Source: Archangium sp. (lineage in GTDB: Bacteria; Myxococcota; Myxococcia; Myxococcales; Myxococcaceae). Taken from it: a DNA stretch of 64,000 nucleotides. The first letter of the stretch is position 1. Each line of letters starts with the position of its first letter. Of this stretch, positions 9,765 to 22,415 are shown one piece after another. The stretch spans positions 248,001 to 312,000 of the forward strand of contig JALHMW010000001.1 in the NCBI GenBank assembly GCA_022843845.1, in the 5' to 3' direction. The notes under the pieces are model-generated. The model saw only the letters and a list, made by a program, of their open reading frames with translations. It ran no database searches and was not told the origin of the DNA. The translations under genes and the position numbers were made by a program.

Positions 9765-11645
9765 TCAGCGGCCCGTCGAGCCGAACCACGCCAGCATGTC
9801 GCTGAGCGCTTCGACCGAGACGGGCTTGGGCAGGTACGCGTCCATGCCCGCCGAGAGGCAGGCGAGCTCGTCGGCCTTCATCGCGTTGGCAGTGAGGGCG
9901 ATGATCGGCAGGTGACGGCCACTGGTCTGCTCCTCGGCGCGAATGCGGCGCGTCGCCTCGAGCCCATCGAGCAGCGGCATCTCGACGTCCATGAAGACGA
10001 GATCGAAGCGGCGGCTCATGGTGAGCTCGAGGGCCGAGCGGCCATCGCGCACCGTCTCGACGTCGTGGCCCAGCCACGAGAGCATCGCGCCGGTCAGCCG
10101 GGCGTTGATCTCATTGTCCTCGGCGAGGAGGACCTTGAGGCGCCGGCCGGTGGCCACCGGGCGGCGGCTGACGACGTTCGCCGCGCCCCGCGCGAGCGGC
10201 AACCGCGCCTCGAACTGGCTGCCCTGCCCTGCCGCGTCGACGAGCTGCAGGTCACCGCCCATGAGCCGGGCGAGCCGGCGCGCGATCGACAGGCCGAGAC
10301 CGGTGCCCTGCCTGCGCTGACCCGACACCTGCACGAACGGCTCGAAGATGCTGTCGTGCCAGCCGGGTGGAACGCCGGGGCCGGTGTCGCGAACCGTCAG
10401 CACGAAGACGCCATCGGGCGAGACGCCCAGGGTGACGGTGACGGCGCCCGCGTTGGTGAACTTGACCGCGTTGCCGACGAGGTTGGTGACGATCTGCCGA
10501 ACGCGGCCCGCGTCACCAACGACCGAGCCTTCGCCCGGCGCAGAGACCTCGACGATCAGCTCGATGCCCTTGGTGGTGGCCTCGGCGTCGAAGCCGCGAG
10601 TCGCCTGTCGCACCAGCGCACCCAGGTCGAACGGCGCGAGGTCGAGCTCGAGCCGTTCGGCTTCGATCTTCGACAGGTCGAGCACCTGGTTCACCAGCGC
10701 GAGCAGCGACTCTCCGGCGTTCTCCAGCACGCCGACGTAGTCCTTCACGTCGGCCGGAAGGCTCAGACTCCGCAGCAACTGCGTGACGAGGATGATGCCG
10801 TTGAGCGGCGTGCGGATCTCGTGGCTGACGTTGGCGAGGAACTGGCTCTTCGAACTCGAGGCGGCGACGGCCTGCTCCCGGGCCGCGATGAGCTGGCGCT
10901 CGGCGCGCTTGAGCTCGGTGACGTCGCGAACCAGCCCGAGAAACCCTCCCGACTTCATCGGCGAGATGCGGGCCTCGAAGTCTCTGCGTGCAGCCCCGGG
11001 CAGCTCGAGCTCGTACTCGTGCCGTTGCCCCTCGCCAGACTCGCGGGCGCGCTTCATCGCGGCGAGCGCGGCATCGCCGATCTGCGGCGGCAGGACGTCG
11101 GAGATCGAGCGGCCGAGGAACTCCTCTGGCGGCAGGAAGAAGCTGCGCGAGCTGCCCGCCTGGTAGTCGACGAAGCGGCCGTCGGCGTCGAACTGAAAGA
11201 GCAGATCGGGGAGGCTCTCGAGCAGCGCCTGGTTCCGGGCCTCCAGCAGCCGCAGCCGACCCTCCCGCTCCTCCAACTCGGCCGACGCCTGCCGCGCCGC
11301 GGTGATGTCGATGAGGAGCCCCACGAAGCCGACCACCGCCTCGCCACGGGTGTCGGGCGTCGCGACCAGGCGCATCCACCTGAGGGCGCCAGCGCGATCG
11401 GTCACCCGCAGCTCGACGTCGATCGGCACTCCGTGCGCGACGGCGTCACGGGCGGCGCCATCGAGGAGCGGTTGATCGTCGAGGTGCATCACGGCGCGCC
11501 AGCCAGCGCCAAGGGCCTGCTCGAGCGACTGGCCCGTCAGCTCACCCCACCTCGAGTTGATGAAGGTGCACCCGAGGCGCGCGTCGCTCTCCCACACCGT
11601 GACGGGGATTCGCTGCGCGACAGAACGGAAATCGCCTGGAGTCAC
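9765..11645 (-). CDS. PAS-PAS hybrid sensor histidine kinase with receiver domain
   Basis: The GTG start at 11645 lies just after the stop of the upstream membrane-protein gene; 626 residues. Order: PAS1 at about 5-125, PAS2 at about 140-260, HisKA with phospho-acceptor His in FLANVSHEIRTPLNG, HATPase with NAVKF, DTGPGV and GTGLGLSIARR, then a receiver at about 510-622 with LLAEDNEIN, phospho-acceptor Asp in VFMDVEMPLLDG and Lys in LPKPVS. No membrane segment is seen, so it is a soluble hybrid kinase. The architecture implies relay onward to another protein, but no Hpt or output regulator is adjacent. The ligand of the PAS domains is unknown. Confidence 0.95.
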   Translation of the reverse strand: MTPGDFRSVAQRIPVTVWESDARLGCTFINSRWGELTGQSLEQALGAGWRAVMHLDDQPLLDGAARDAVAHGVPIDVELRVTDRAGALRWMRLVATPDTRGEAVVGFVGLLIDITAARQASAELEEREGRLRLLEARNQALLESLPDLLFQFDADGRFVDYQAGSSRSFFLPPEEFLGRSISDVLPPQIGDAALAAMKRARESGEGQRHEYELELPGAARRDFEARISPMKSGGFLGLVRDVTELKRAERQLIAAREQAVAASSSKSQFLANVSHEIRTPLNGIILVTQLLRSLSLPADVKDYVGVLENAGESLLALVNQVLDLSKIEAERLELDLAPFDLGALVRQATRGFDAEATTKGIELIVEVSAPGEGSVVGDAGRVRQIVTNLVGNAVKFTNAGAVTVTLGVSPDGVFVLTVRDTGPGVPPGWHDSIFEPFVQVSGQRRQGTGLGLSIARRLARLMGGDLQLVDAAGQGSQFEARLPLARGAANVVSRRPVATGRRLKVLLAEDNEINARLTGAMLSWLGHDVETVRDGRSALELTMSRRFDLVFMDVEMPLLDGLEATRRIRAEEQTSGRHLPIIALTANAMKADELACLSAGMDAYLPKPVSVEALSDMLAWFGSTGR

Positions 11646-11649
11646 CGCG

Positions 11650-13284
11650 TCACCACCACTGGTATTTCTGGCCCGATGGCGCGGCCCACGACTGCTTGAG
11701 GAAGTTCTTCGCCGACACGCTCGCCGAGTGGTGATCGGTGACCAGCGCAAGCAGCCCGAGGTGCGTGATCATGCCCAGCAGCACCAGCGCAGGCACTGCG
11801 TTGAGGGCGCGAAACCGGCTGAACACCCACGCCGTCGCCGCGAGCACCATCAGGATGATCGCCACGCCGGGCGCCGGGTTCGGCACCAGCGCGTTGAGCC
11901 ACGACACGGGCCACACGCCCTCCTGCACGAGGGGCACGGCCAGCCCGAACAGCGACGTCGAGATGTGGAAGACGCCCTGCGCGTCGGTGTGCTCCAGATC
12001 GTTCGGCACGTAGTTCACCTGCGTCACCAGCGACATGAGGAGCACCGAGGAGACACACAGCCCGGCGGCGAGTGACGCGCCAGGCCCCACGCGCGCCGAG
12101 AGCCGCTCCAGCGCGAGGCCCACGGGCAACACCAGGAAGGGAATCAGCGGCGTGAGGTGCCGCGGCCCCGTCGTCCACCCCCAGGAGTCGTAGGTGAACG
12201 ACGAGGTGAAGTAGGCGTTGGCGATCAGCAGCGCGAGCACCATCACCCACTGCGCGCGCTCCTTCACCTTCAGCGGCCCGAGCCCGAAGAAGGCGAGCAG
12301 CAGGAACGGCGAGAGCGTGAAGAAGCCACGGAGCGGCGAGAACGCCGAGAGCACGAAGGCCCTCGGGTCGGGGTAGCGGATGCCGAGGAAGCCCCCGAGG
12401 TGCCAGCCCTGATACGCGGCGTCGTTGAGGAACTTGTAGCCGCTCGTCAGCGGGTGCCCGAAGCAGATCTGGTGGTACGCCATGAGGGCGATGAGGAAGG
12501 GCGCTGCGCCGAGCACCACGAAGCCCACCGCGCGAAGGAGTTGCGTCCACTCCTTCCAGCGCGCCGCCACCACGTAGGCCGCCACGCCGACGACGCCCAG
12601 CGCGCCGGTGTACTCGGTGAAGACGACGCTCCCAGCGAAGAGGCCCGCGATCAGCAGGCCCCGCTCCTTCCAGTCACCCCGCTGCACGCGCCACGCGGCG
12701 TAGAAGGTGCCGAAGAGGAGCACCGCGGTGAGCTGGTGCGAGAGGAACTGCTCCGAGTAGCTGAAGGCCATCGTGCCCAGCGCGTAGACGACCACCAGCG
12801 TGTCGGTGGTGGCGTCGCTCACGAAGGCGCGAAGGAATCGCCGCAAGAACACCAGCATCACCAGCGTCGGGGCGACGGTGATGAAGAGGCGCGAGAAGAG
12901 CACCTGCGCCGACTCGCTGACCGGCGCCTTGAGGGCTTTGAGCACCGCGTAGACGGGCGCGCCGAGGAACGACAACATCGGGGCCTTCGAGGGGTAGTAG
13001 CGCGTCTCGATCAGCTGGGCGCCAGGCGGCGGTGGAGCGACACAGCTGACCAGCTGCTCCACCTCTCCGACGCGCACCTTCGCGACGCACGAGAGATCGC
13101 CCACCATGCCGAACTCGCGCAGCGTCTCGTTGATGACGACGGTGCCGTGGTCGACGAGGCTGCGCGACTGCCAGAGGCGACAGAGCTCGTTCGGGCTGCG
13201 GAGCGCCGGGTGGTACGGAAAGCAGAAGAGATAGAGCGCGGCGACGAGCCCGTACCCGACCTGCGGCGAAAGCCAGCGCGCCAT
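11650..13284 (-). CDS. Polytopic membrane protein, possibly GT-C-like
   Basis: This 544-residue protein has about ten hydrophobic segments. An extracytoplasmic loop after the first segment holds ETRYYPSKAPMLSFLGAPVY. The layout of a short N-terminal segment, a long first loop and many following helices resembles GT-C-fold glycosyltransferases or PMT-like proteins, but I could not identify a defining catalytic motif beyond Asp/Glu residues in the first loop (NETLREF). The downstream kinase starts 5 bases after its stop, so the two are probably co-transcribed. Function is unassigned. Confidence 0.75.
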   Translation of the reverse strand: MARWLSPQVGYGLVAALYLFCFPYHPALRSPNELCRLWQSRSLVDHGTVVINETLREFGMVGDLSCVAKVRVGEVEQLVSCVAPPPPGAQLIETRYYPSKAPMLSFLGAPVYAVLKALKAPVSESAQVLFSRLFITVAPTLVMLVFLRRFLRAFVSDATTDTLVVVYALGTMAFSYSEQFLSHQLTAVLLFGTFYAAWRVQRGDWKERGLLIAGLFAGSVVFTEYTGALGVVGVAAYVVAARWKEWTQLLRAVGFVVLGAAPFLIALMAYHQICFGHPLTSGYKFLNDAAYQGWHLGGFLGIRYPDPRAFVLSAFSPLRGFFTLSPFLLLAFFGLGPLKVKERAQWVMVLALLIANAYFTSSFTYDSWGWTTGPRHLTPLIPFLVLPVGLALERLSARVGPGASLAAGLCVSSVLLMSLVTQVNYVPNDLEHTDAQGVFHISTSLFGLAVPLVQEGVWPVSWLNALVPNPAPGVAIILMVLAATAWVFSRFRALNAVPALVLLGMITHLGLLALVTDHHSASVSAKNFLKQSWAAPSGQKYQWW

Positions 13285-13353
13285 GCGAGTGGCTCTATCA
13301 CCTTCCTACCGGAATCAACGCGGCGGAGTAGGGTTCACACCCAGGCGCTGCTG

Positions 13354-16485
<3,132 letters not shown>

Positions 16486-16497
16486 AGGCCTCGGCTC

Positions 16498-18054
16498 CTA
16501 GAACAGCTCGTAGCGCGCGCCCACCATCACCTTGTCGTTTCGTGACAGGTACCCGAACGGGCTGAAGCTCGCGCCCTCGTACACCTCTGCCGCGAGCCAC
16601 ACCTTCAGCCCCTCGACGCCCTGCCACGTCACCTTCGGGCCCAGCGCGAAGCTCAACCCGATCGGCTCGAACGCGGCACGCAGCTCGAGCGCGAGGCGAT
16701 CGTTCCACAGCGTGTAGCTCACGTTCCCGACGAACAGATGGAACCACGCCGTACGCGCGGCTCCTGCTGCCGTCGACGGCTCGATCAACACCAGCTGCTG
16801 GCTCGCCGCGAGGTCTGGCACCGCGAGCCCGAAGTAGCTGAGCGCGTAGACGAACTTCGAGTCCGACGCCTGGCTCACGCCGGCGACCCACGACACTGCG
16901 CTCTTGTCGATGGGCCGGAACTCGGCGTCGAAGAACGTCTGCCGCGGAGAGAACGTCACGTCGAGGTCGACCTGGGTCGGCCCCAGCACCGCCGAGCCCT
17001 GCGCCGAGAACAGATGCGTGCGCGCGTACGTGCCGCGAAAGAGCGTCTCGCCCGCCTGGAACCGGTTCAACACCGACGCCGCGATCGCCTGAGGCACCGG
17101 TCGACCCGCCGCGTTGGCCGACGCGAGCGCCTGCACCTCGGGGTCGACCACCACGCGCGGCATCTTCTCGTTCATCCACACCCACGAGCCGCCGACCTTC
17201 ACCTTGCCGCTCGAGGTGAGCCGCAGCGCGACGTCGCCGAGGAATGGAGGAGGCCGCTTCGTCTCGAGGAAGCGCTCCTGCGCGAAGTCTTCAACGGACG
17301 GATCGACTCGCCGCGTGTCGAACGACGGCGCCAGGGCCGGCTGGAGCAGCGCCTCGTCCTGACCGAAGATGAAGTAGCGGTTCGGCTGGAAGAACGGCAC
17401 GTACGCGACGAGGTAGTTCACCTGCCCAAGCGCTCCCTGCGCGCGCACCGCCGGCACCGGGAGCAACGTGTCTTCGAGCTCGCCGGCGACGAAGCTCTCG
17501 CGCAGATCTCTCGGGTTGAGCGCGTCGGCCGGAGCCAGCGCTGCGTTCGCGCCGAGCGCGATGCGTTGGTTGCCGACCCGCACGTCGACCTTCGGCGAAT
17601 AGAAGTCGACGTACGCATCGCCCAGCAGCGGCTCGAAGAAGCCCTTGGCGCGATCGAACTCCCGCTGCGTCGCGAGCCGCACCTGCGCGCGGCCCTCGAG
17701 CACCACCCGCACGCGCTCGTTCACCTTCACGTCGACGCCCAGCGAGACCCTCAGGCGGCCCTCGGCGACGTTCTCGGCGAAGGGAACGTTGCGAGGCGAG
17801 TCGAAGCGCGTGTCGACGCTGGTGTCGGCGCGAACGGAACCGAAGAGCCGAACCGTCGGGCTGGGTGCGCTGACCTCGAAGGTCTCGAGCGTGACAGCGA
17901 CTCCCGCATCGACGGCGACCTCGACGAACGGCTCGAAGCCCTCGATGGCCATCACCGGCTCGGGAGCGCCCGCGTCGACGTCAGGCGTACCCGCGTCCAC
18001 CTGCGAAAGGAGAACGACGAGAAGGGTCGCCGCGGCTGCCACGAACAGGCGCAT
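16498..18054 (-). CDS. Outer-membrane beta-barrel protein, DUF1302-like
   Basis: The protein has 518 residues with a signal peptide from MRLFVAAAATLLVVLLSQVDAG. It is rich in alternating beta strands and ends in a C-terminal aromatic strand (VGARYELF). The segment VRVGNQRIALGANAALAPAD followed by LNPRDLRE and EDTLLPVPAVRA resembles the conserved core of DUF1302 proteins, which are predicted outer-membrane barrels often found near LolA-like proteins. One such LolA-like gene lies 1.7 kb away on the same strand, with a kinase gene between. A hydrophobic-molecule transport role is possible but not shown. Confidence 0.75.
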   Translation of the reverse strand: MRLFVAAAATLLVVLLSQVDAGTPDVDAGAPEPVMAIEGFEPFVEVAVDAGVAVTLETFEVSAPSPTVRLFGSVRADTSVDTRFDSPRNVPFAENVAEGRLRVSLGVDVKVNERVRVVLEGRAQVRLATQREFDRAKGFFEPLLGDAYVDFYSPKVDVRVGNQRIALGANAALAPADALNPRDLRESFVAGELEDTLLPVPAVRAQGALGQVNYLVAYVPFFQPNRYFIFGQDEALLQPALAPSFDTRRVDPSVEDFAQERFLETKRPPPFLGDVALRLTSSGKVKVGGSWVWMNEKMPRVVVDPEVQALASANAAGRPVPQAIAASVLNRFQAGETLFRGTYARTHLFSAQGSAVLGPTQVDLDVTFSPRQTFFDAEFRPIDKSAVSWVAGVSQASDSKFVYALSYFGLAVPDLAASQQLVLIEPSTAAGAARTAWFHLFVGNVSYTLWNDRLALELRAAFEPIGLSFALGPKVTWQGVEGLKVWLAAEVYEGASFSPFGYLSRNDKVMVGARYELF

Positions 18055-18110
18055 AGCCCAGTCGGGCCCGCGCGTCGTCACGCTCGACGGTCGGCTGCAC
18101 CGCTGACAGA

Positions 18111-19721
18111 GTGACGTCCCCCGTGTCCGACACACCCGAGAACGACACCTTCGTCAGCGGCAAACACCGCATCGTCGGAGGCCGCTACATTCTCGAGAAG
18201 CAGCTCGGCGCTGGCGGCATGGGCACGGTGTGGAAGGCCAGCCAGATGGGCGTCGGCAACGTCGTCGCCATCAAGTTCCTGCACGACGCGCTCTCGTCGG
18301 ACCCCGGGCTCGTCAAACGCTTCGAGCAGGAGGCGAAGGTCTCGCTCGAGGTCACCCACCCCGGGGCGGCCCAACTGCTCGACACCGGCAGAGACGCGAA
18401 GACCGGCCAGCTCTACCTCGTCTTCGAGTTCGTCGACGGTGAGGACCTGCGCGCCCGGCTCAACACCGAAGGCGCGTTCTCGTTCGACGAGGCCCGTGAC
18501 ATCGCGCTGCGTGTCGGGGAGGTGCTCGCCGCGGCTCACGCGCGCGGCATCGTGCACCGCGACATCAAGCCCGAGAACATCCGCCTTCGGCGCGATCTCG
18601 GCGGCACGCACGTGAAGGTGCTCGACTTCGGCATCGCGAAGTTCCGACCTGAAGCCAACGCGCGGCTCACCGCCGATGGCGCGATCGCCGGTACGCCCGG
18701 CTACATGGCTCCAGAGCAGGTGCGCGCCGAGGTCATCGACGGCCGGGCTGACATCTACGCGCTGGGCCTCGTCACCTACGAGATGATGACGGGCCTGCCG
18801 GCGTTCACTTCGACGTCGGCGCCGGCGCTCCTCGTCGATCAGATGACGACCCAGGTGCCAGCGCTCTCTGCGCGCGCCCCGGGCCGCGACTTTCCCGACC
18901 TCGACGTCATCATCCAGAAGGCCTGCGCGAAGGACCCGGCCCAGCGGTACCAATCGGCGAAGGAGTTCGTCGCCGCGATGAAGGGGCTCTCGCCTCCTCC
19001 GTGGAGCTCGCGCGCCCGCGCGGCCGTGGCTCCGGCCAATCGCGCGACGCCGCTGAACCTCGCGCCGCTGCCGCAGGCGACCGTGGTGCCGTCGTCATCG
19101 AAGGCGCCGCTCGTCATCGGCCTTCTCGCGCTGGTTGGCGTGCTGATCGGCGGCGCGGCGTATGGCGTGTCTCGGCTCGCGAAGTCCTCGCTCGCGACGC
19201 TCGCGCCCACCACCGACTGCCCCGGGAGCGACCGCTACAAGCCGGAGGTGCGGCAGCTCTCGAACGCTGAGCTCGAGCGTCGCATCCAGGGGAGCCGGCT
19301 CGTGCCGCCGAGCAGCGCCCAGCTTCAGGTCGAGTCCCTCAAAGCGACCGCCAGCGCCTACGACCCTTCGACGCGCGACTGCACGTACCGCATGATGTTG
19401 ATGGGCTCGGTCGCGACCGAAGAGACGACGCTGCGCTCGATGCCCGAGCTGTGGGGCCACACGCGTGAGGTGAAGGAGCTCGAGCTGCTGTTCCTCGAGA
19501 TGCCGCTGCTGCAGCGGTGGAACGTCGCCCAGCGCAAGGACGTGCTCGCGCAGATCGACTCGATCTTCGTCGCCACCCTGACCGAGAAGGAGCCGGGCGA
19601 TCGCGAGCACTGGCAGCGGCAGTATTACGGACTCGAGCTGACCTGCGAGGCGACCGACGAGGTGCTCGAGCAGCTCAAGACGAAGCGCCCGAAGGACTGC
19701 CTCAACCTCACGCCCCGCTGA
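18111..19721 (+). CDS. Ser/Thr protein kinase with C-terminal TM and extracytoplasmic domain
   Basis: It starts at a GTG; 536 residues. The kinase domain at about 25-285 has GAGGMGTV, VAIKFL, HRDIKPENI, DFGIAKF and GTPGYMAPEQ. A linker and one TM (APLVIGLLALVGVLIGGAAYG, near 330-352) lead to a C-terminal domain of about 180 residues with Cys residues (TTDCPGSD, RDCTYR, ELTCEA, KDCLNL) that may form disulfides in the periplasm. I do not recognise that sensor domain. The gene is divergent from the barrel gene (56-base gap) and convergent with the LolA-like gene (1-base gap). Confidence 0.94.
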   Translation: MTSPVSDTPENDTFVSGKHRIVGGRYILEKQLGAGGMGTVWKASQMGVGNVVAIKFLHDALSSDPGLVKRFEQEAKVSLEVTHPGAAQLLDTGRDAKTGQLYLVFEFVDGEDLRARLNTEGAFSFDEARDIALRVGEVLAAAHARGIVHRDIKPENIRLRRDLGGTHVKVLDFGIAKFRPEANARLTADGAIAGTPGYMAPEQVRAEVIDGRADIYALGLVTYEMMTGLPAFTSTSAPALLVDQMTTQVPALSARAPGRDFPDLDVIIQKACAKDPAQRYQSAKEFVAAMKGLSPPPWSSRARAAVAPANRATPLNLAPLPQATVVPSSSKAPLVIGLLALVGVLIGGAAYGVSRLAKSSLATLAPTTDCPGSDRYKPEVRQLSNAELERRIQGSRLVPPSSAQLQVESLKATASAYDPSTRDCTYRMMLMGSVATEETTLRSMPELWGHTREVKELELLFLEMPLLQRWNVAQRKDVLAQIDSIFVATLTEKEPGDREHWQRQYYGLELTCEATDEVLEQLKTKRPKDCLNLTPR

Positions 19722-19722
19722 C

Positions 19723-20478
19723 TCACCCGCGCTCGAGCGCCTGCTCGGTGAAGGCGTCATCGCCGACGGCCGAGTCTTCGAGCTTCAGCACCGTCATCTG
19801 CGTCTTCGAGCCACTCTGCAGGTTCTCCATCACGGCGTCGGCGGCGATGACGCGCTCCTTGAACGCCTTGAGCTTGAGCGTGCGGTAGCGCTTGAAGGGC
19901 TTGCCCGCCTTGTCCTGGTACTCGACGCGCATCGGCACGTACGTCTGCTGATCGATGAACAGCTTCACCTCGCCGTACGCCGACGCCTCGTCACCTTTTC
20001 CCTTGAGCACGAAGCAGTCGCGGCCTTCGACCTTCTCGTCGGCCAGCAGGGTGACGTCGTCGTCACGCGCGCCGTTCGAGGCGATGTCGGCGTAGGCAAA
20101 GTCGGTGTCCATGAAGGCCTTGCTGCGATCGCTCTTCGCCACCTTCCGCACGCGCTTGAGCTTCGGCAGGTAGAGCGAGACGTCGTCGCCTTCACCCTTC
20201 GCGCCCTCGACCGTCAGCACCGCGACGCCCGCGACGCCAGCCGGAGCGGAGAAGCGCGCGAGCGCGTGGCTCTTGCCGTTGATGGTGCGGCTCGAGCTCG
20301 ACAGCTGCTGCTCCTTCACCTTGCCGTCGCTGCTGGTGGTGACGAGCTTGAGCTCGGCGGTCAGCCCCACGAGGTTGAGCGCGCCCTTCTCACGGGACTT
20401 ACGTGAGATGTCGGCGGCGGACTCGGCCGCGAGGGCCGGGAGAGAAACGACGAGCGCAGCGAGAGCGAGGAGGCGCAT
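19723..20478 (-). CDS. LolA-like outer-membrane lipoprotein-sorting family protein
   Basis: Taken from MRLLALAALVVSLPALAAES, a textbook signal peptide, it has 251 residues. An in-frame ATG 57 bases upstream sits right after the rhomboid stop and has GGGGAG at short spacing, so that start cannot be excluded. The body (LVTTSSDGKVKEQQL, DVSLYLPKLKRVRKV, TDFAYADI, GRDCFVLKGK, YVPMRVEYQDKAGKPFKRYRTL) matches the LolA-like family usually annotated as outer membrane lipoprotein-sorting protein. Members are often encoded near DUF1302 barrels and RND exporters. A periplasmic carrier of lipid-like ligands is the likely role. Confidence 0.85.
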   Translation of the reverse strand: MRLLALAALVVSLPALAAESAADISRKSREKGALNLVGLTAELKLVTTSSDGKVKEQQLSSSSRTINGKSHALARFSAPAGVAGVAVLTVEGAKGEGDDVSLYLPKLKRVRKVAKSDRSKAFMDTDFAYADIASNGARDDDVTLLADEKVEGRDCFVLKGKGDEASAYGEVKLFIDQQTYVPMRVEYQDKAGKPFKRYRTLKLKAFKERVIAADAVMENLQSGSKTQMTVLKLEDSAVGDDAFTEQALERG

Positions 20479-20535
20479 GGGGCCGAGGTTGTACCAGAGG
20501 AGACGAGCGACCGACGCGCGCGGTAGCAGCGCCAT

Positions 20536-22302
20536 TCACTCCCCGAAGTACTCGGGCAACGTCTCCTTCAGGCGGCGCTCGGCGTCTTCGAGGCGCTTGT
20601 TCGAAGGCTCGAGGGTGCGTGCGGTCTGCAGCTTCAGCAGCGCCCGGCGGGGGTGGCCCAGCGCCAGTTCGCAGCGCGCCTCGGCCTCGAGCGCCTCGGC
20701 GTCATCGGGCGCGTACGTCACCGCGTCCTGGGCGGCCGCGCAGGCGCGCTCCACTTCACCGGCCGAGAGCCACGCCCTCGACAGCAGCACCCGCGCTGGG
20801 CCGTTCGACGGGTCCGTCTTCACCGCGACCGAGAGCGCCTCAGCCGCCGGCACCGCGTCACCCTGATCCAACAACGCCTGCCCGAGCCGCGTGAGCACGG
20901 GGCCGGAGTTGGGGAAGAGGAGCGCCTCGGCGCGTGACAACCGCAGCACCTGGCCCTCTTCGAAGCGCACGCCCGCGAGCATCTGCTCCACCACCTGGCC
21001 GTAGCGCGGGTACGCCGCCGACCACTGGAAGACGAGCTGATAGACGACGCGGCCGCGCGGCACGAAGAACGCCGCGAGCCTGGTGGCGCCCGAGGTCTCG
21101 TCGACGACCGCGCGAACCCGCACGCCGTCACGATCGCCGATGCGCACCAGCTCGGTCGACTCGGTGCGCACCCGGGTCACCTCGACGCCGAGCGCGCGGG
21201 GTGTGAGCCGCTCCTCGACGAAGTGGTGCGCGGCGGCCATGGCGTCGGCGGCTTCCTCCATCTGAACGGCTTCGGCGGCGAAGCTGGCGCGGCCCATGCC
21301 GGGGAGCCCGTTGTACCAGGCGACTCGTCCCAGCGGCGTGGCCCCGCGGCCCCAGGTCGACGGCACGTGAATCGAGAAGCCGTACACGTCGTCGCGCTCG
21401 ACCCGCGTCGGCGGCAGGAACTCCGCGAACACCAGGTGACCGAAGAAGACAGCCATCAAGATGCCGATCGACGGGAGCGCGCGAAGCGCGGGCTCCCACC
21501 ACCAGCGCCGTCCTTCCGCCAGGAGCCTCGGCCGCATCAAGGAGCCCGCCGCCAGCCCCGCGACGAGCCCGCCGCCGTGCGCCCAGTTGTCGACGCCCTG
21601 CGAGGTGATGCCGATGAGGAGCAGCCCCAGCGCCGTCGGAATGGCCGCGTCGCCCATCACGCTGCGGTGAAACGCCGACAGCGAGCTGCGGTACTTCAGG
21701 CCGAACGCCACCACCCCACCCAGACAGCCGAACACCATGCCTGAGGCGCCGATGGTGACCGCCTCGTTGAGGAAAAGCGACGCCGTCATGGTGGCCAGGC
21801 CCGAGAAGACGAGCAGCCACAGGTAGTCGAGCGTTCGGTACGTGTTCTCGAGCATGCCGCCGACGTTGAAGAGCACGAACATGTTGAGGCCCAGGTGCAG
21901 GCCGTCGCGGTGCAGCAGGTTGGCGGTGAAGAGTCGCCAGAGCTCTCCGAGATCGAAGATCAGCGGCCCGACCTTCCCGCCGTAGCGGACCATGTCGTCG
22001 AGCTCCATCACGCCGCCCTCGGCGGTCGCGAGGAACGCGGCGAGGTTCACCAGGATGACGGCCGAGGTGATGAAGGGGAATCGCGAGAGCGAGAACGCGC
22101 GCGCGAAGTAGGCCTTGCGGCCGTCCTGCAGCCGCTGCCACAGCTCCAGCTCGCACGCGGGCACGAAGCGCTCACCCGTCACGGCCGGCAGGCACACCAG
22201 GCTCTGCGGAGACACCTCTCCCCGCGTGATGCGACTCTCGAACTCGCTCAGGTCGAGCTCTTCGTCGCCGACTTCCGTGCGCAGGGTGACCGGGGCCGCC
22301 AT
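20536..22302 (-). CDS. Rhomboid family intramembrane serine protease with TPR tail
   Basis: This 588-residue protein carries a short soluble N-terminal domain (1-65) that resembles GYF-2-type domains. A rhomboid core at about 75-260 has H136-x3-N140 (HLGLN), catalytic Ser187 in IGASGMVFG and catalytic His242 in NWAHGGGLVAG. A TM segment (LRALPSIGILMAVFFGHLVF) and a soluble domain follow, ending in about four TPR-like repeats from residue 455 (VLTRLGQALLDQGD, ARVLLSRAWLSAGEVERA). The active site is complete, so it should cleave transmembrane substrates. The LolA-like gene follows directly on the same strand. Confidence 0.93.
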   Translation of the reverse strand: MAAPVTLRTEVGDEELDLSEFESRITRGEVSPQSLVCLPAVTGERFVPACELELWQRLQDGRKAYFARAFSLSRFPFITSAVILVNLAAFLATAEGGVMELDDMVRYGGKVGPLIFDLGELWRLFTANLLHRDGLHLGLNMFVLFNVGGMLENTYRTLDYLWLLVFSGLATMTASLFLNEAVTIGASGMVFGCLGGVVAFGLKYRSSLSAFHRSVMGDAAIPTALGLLLIGITSQGVDNWAHGGGLVAGLAAGSLMRPRLLAEGRRWWWEPALRALPSIGILMAVFFGHLVFAEFLPPTRVERDDVYGFSIHVPSTWGRGATPLGRVAWYNGLPGMGRASFAAEAVQMEEAADAMAAAHHFVEERLTPRALGVEVTRVRTESTELVRIGDRDGVRVRAVVDETSGATRLAAFFVPRGRVVYQLVFQWSAAYPRYGQVVEQMLAGVRFEEGQVLRLSRAEALLFPNSGPVLTRLGQALLDQGDAVPAAEALSVAVKTDPSNGPARVLLSRAWLSAGEVERACAAAQDAVTYAPDDAEALEAEARCELALGHPRRALLKLQTARTLEPSNKRLEDAERRLKETLPEYFGE

Positions 22303-22415
22303 TCTCGAACCATCGTACCAACGCCTACCCCGCGGGCCGCATCCCTGACTCCGTGCAGAATCTCGAAGATGTGTTGGTGCGCGGAACCGTACAGTGGTGC
22401 TAGAAGTTCTACCGC

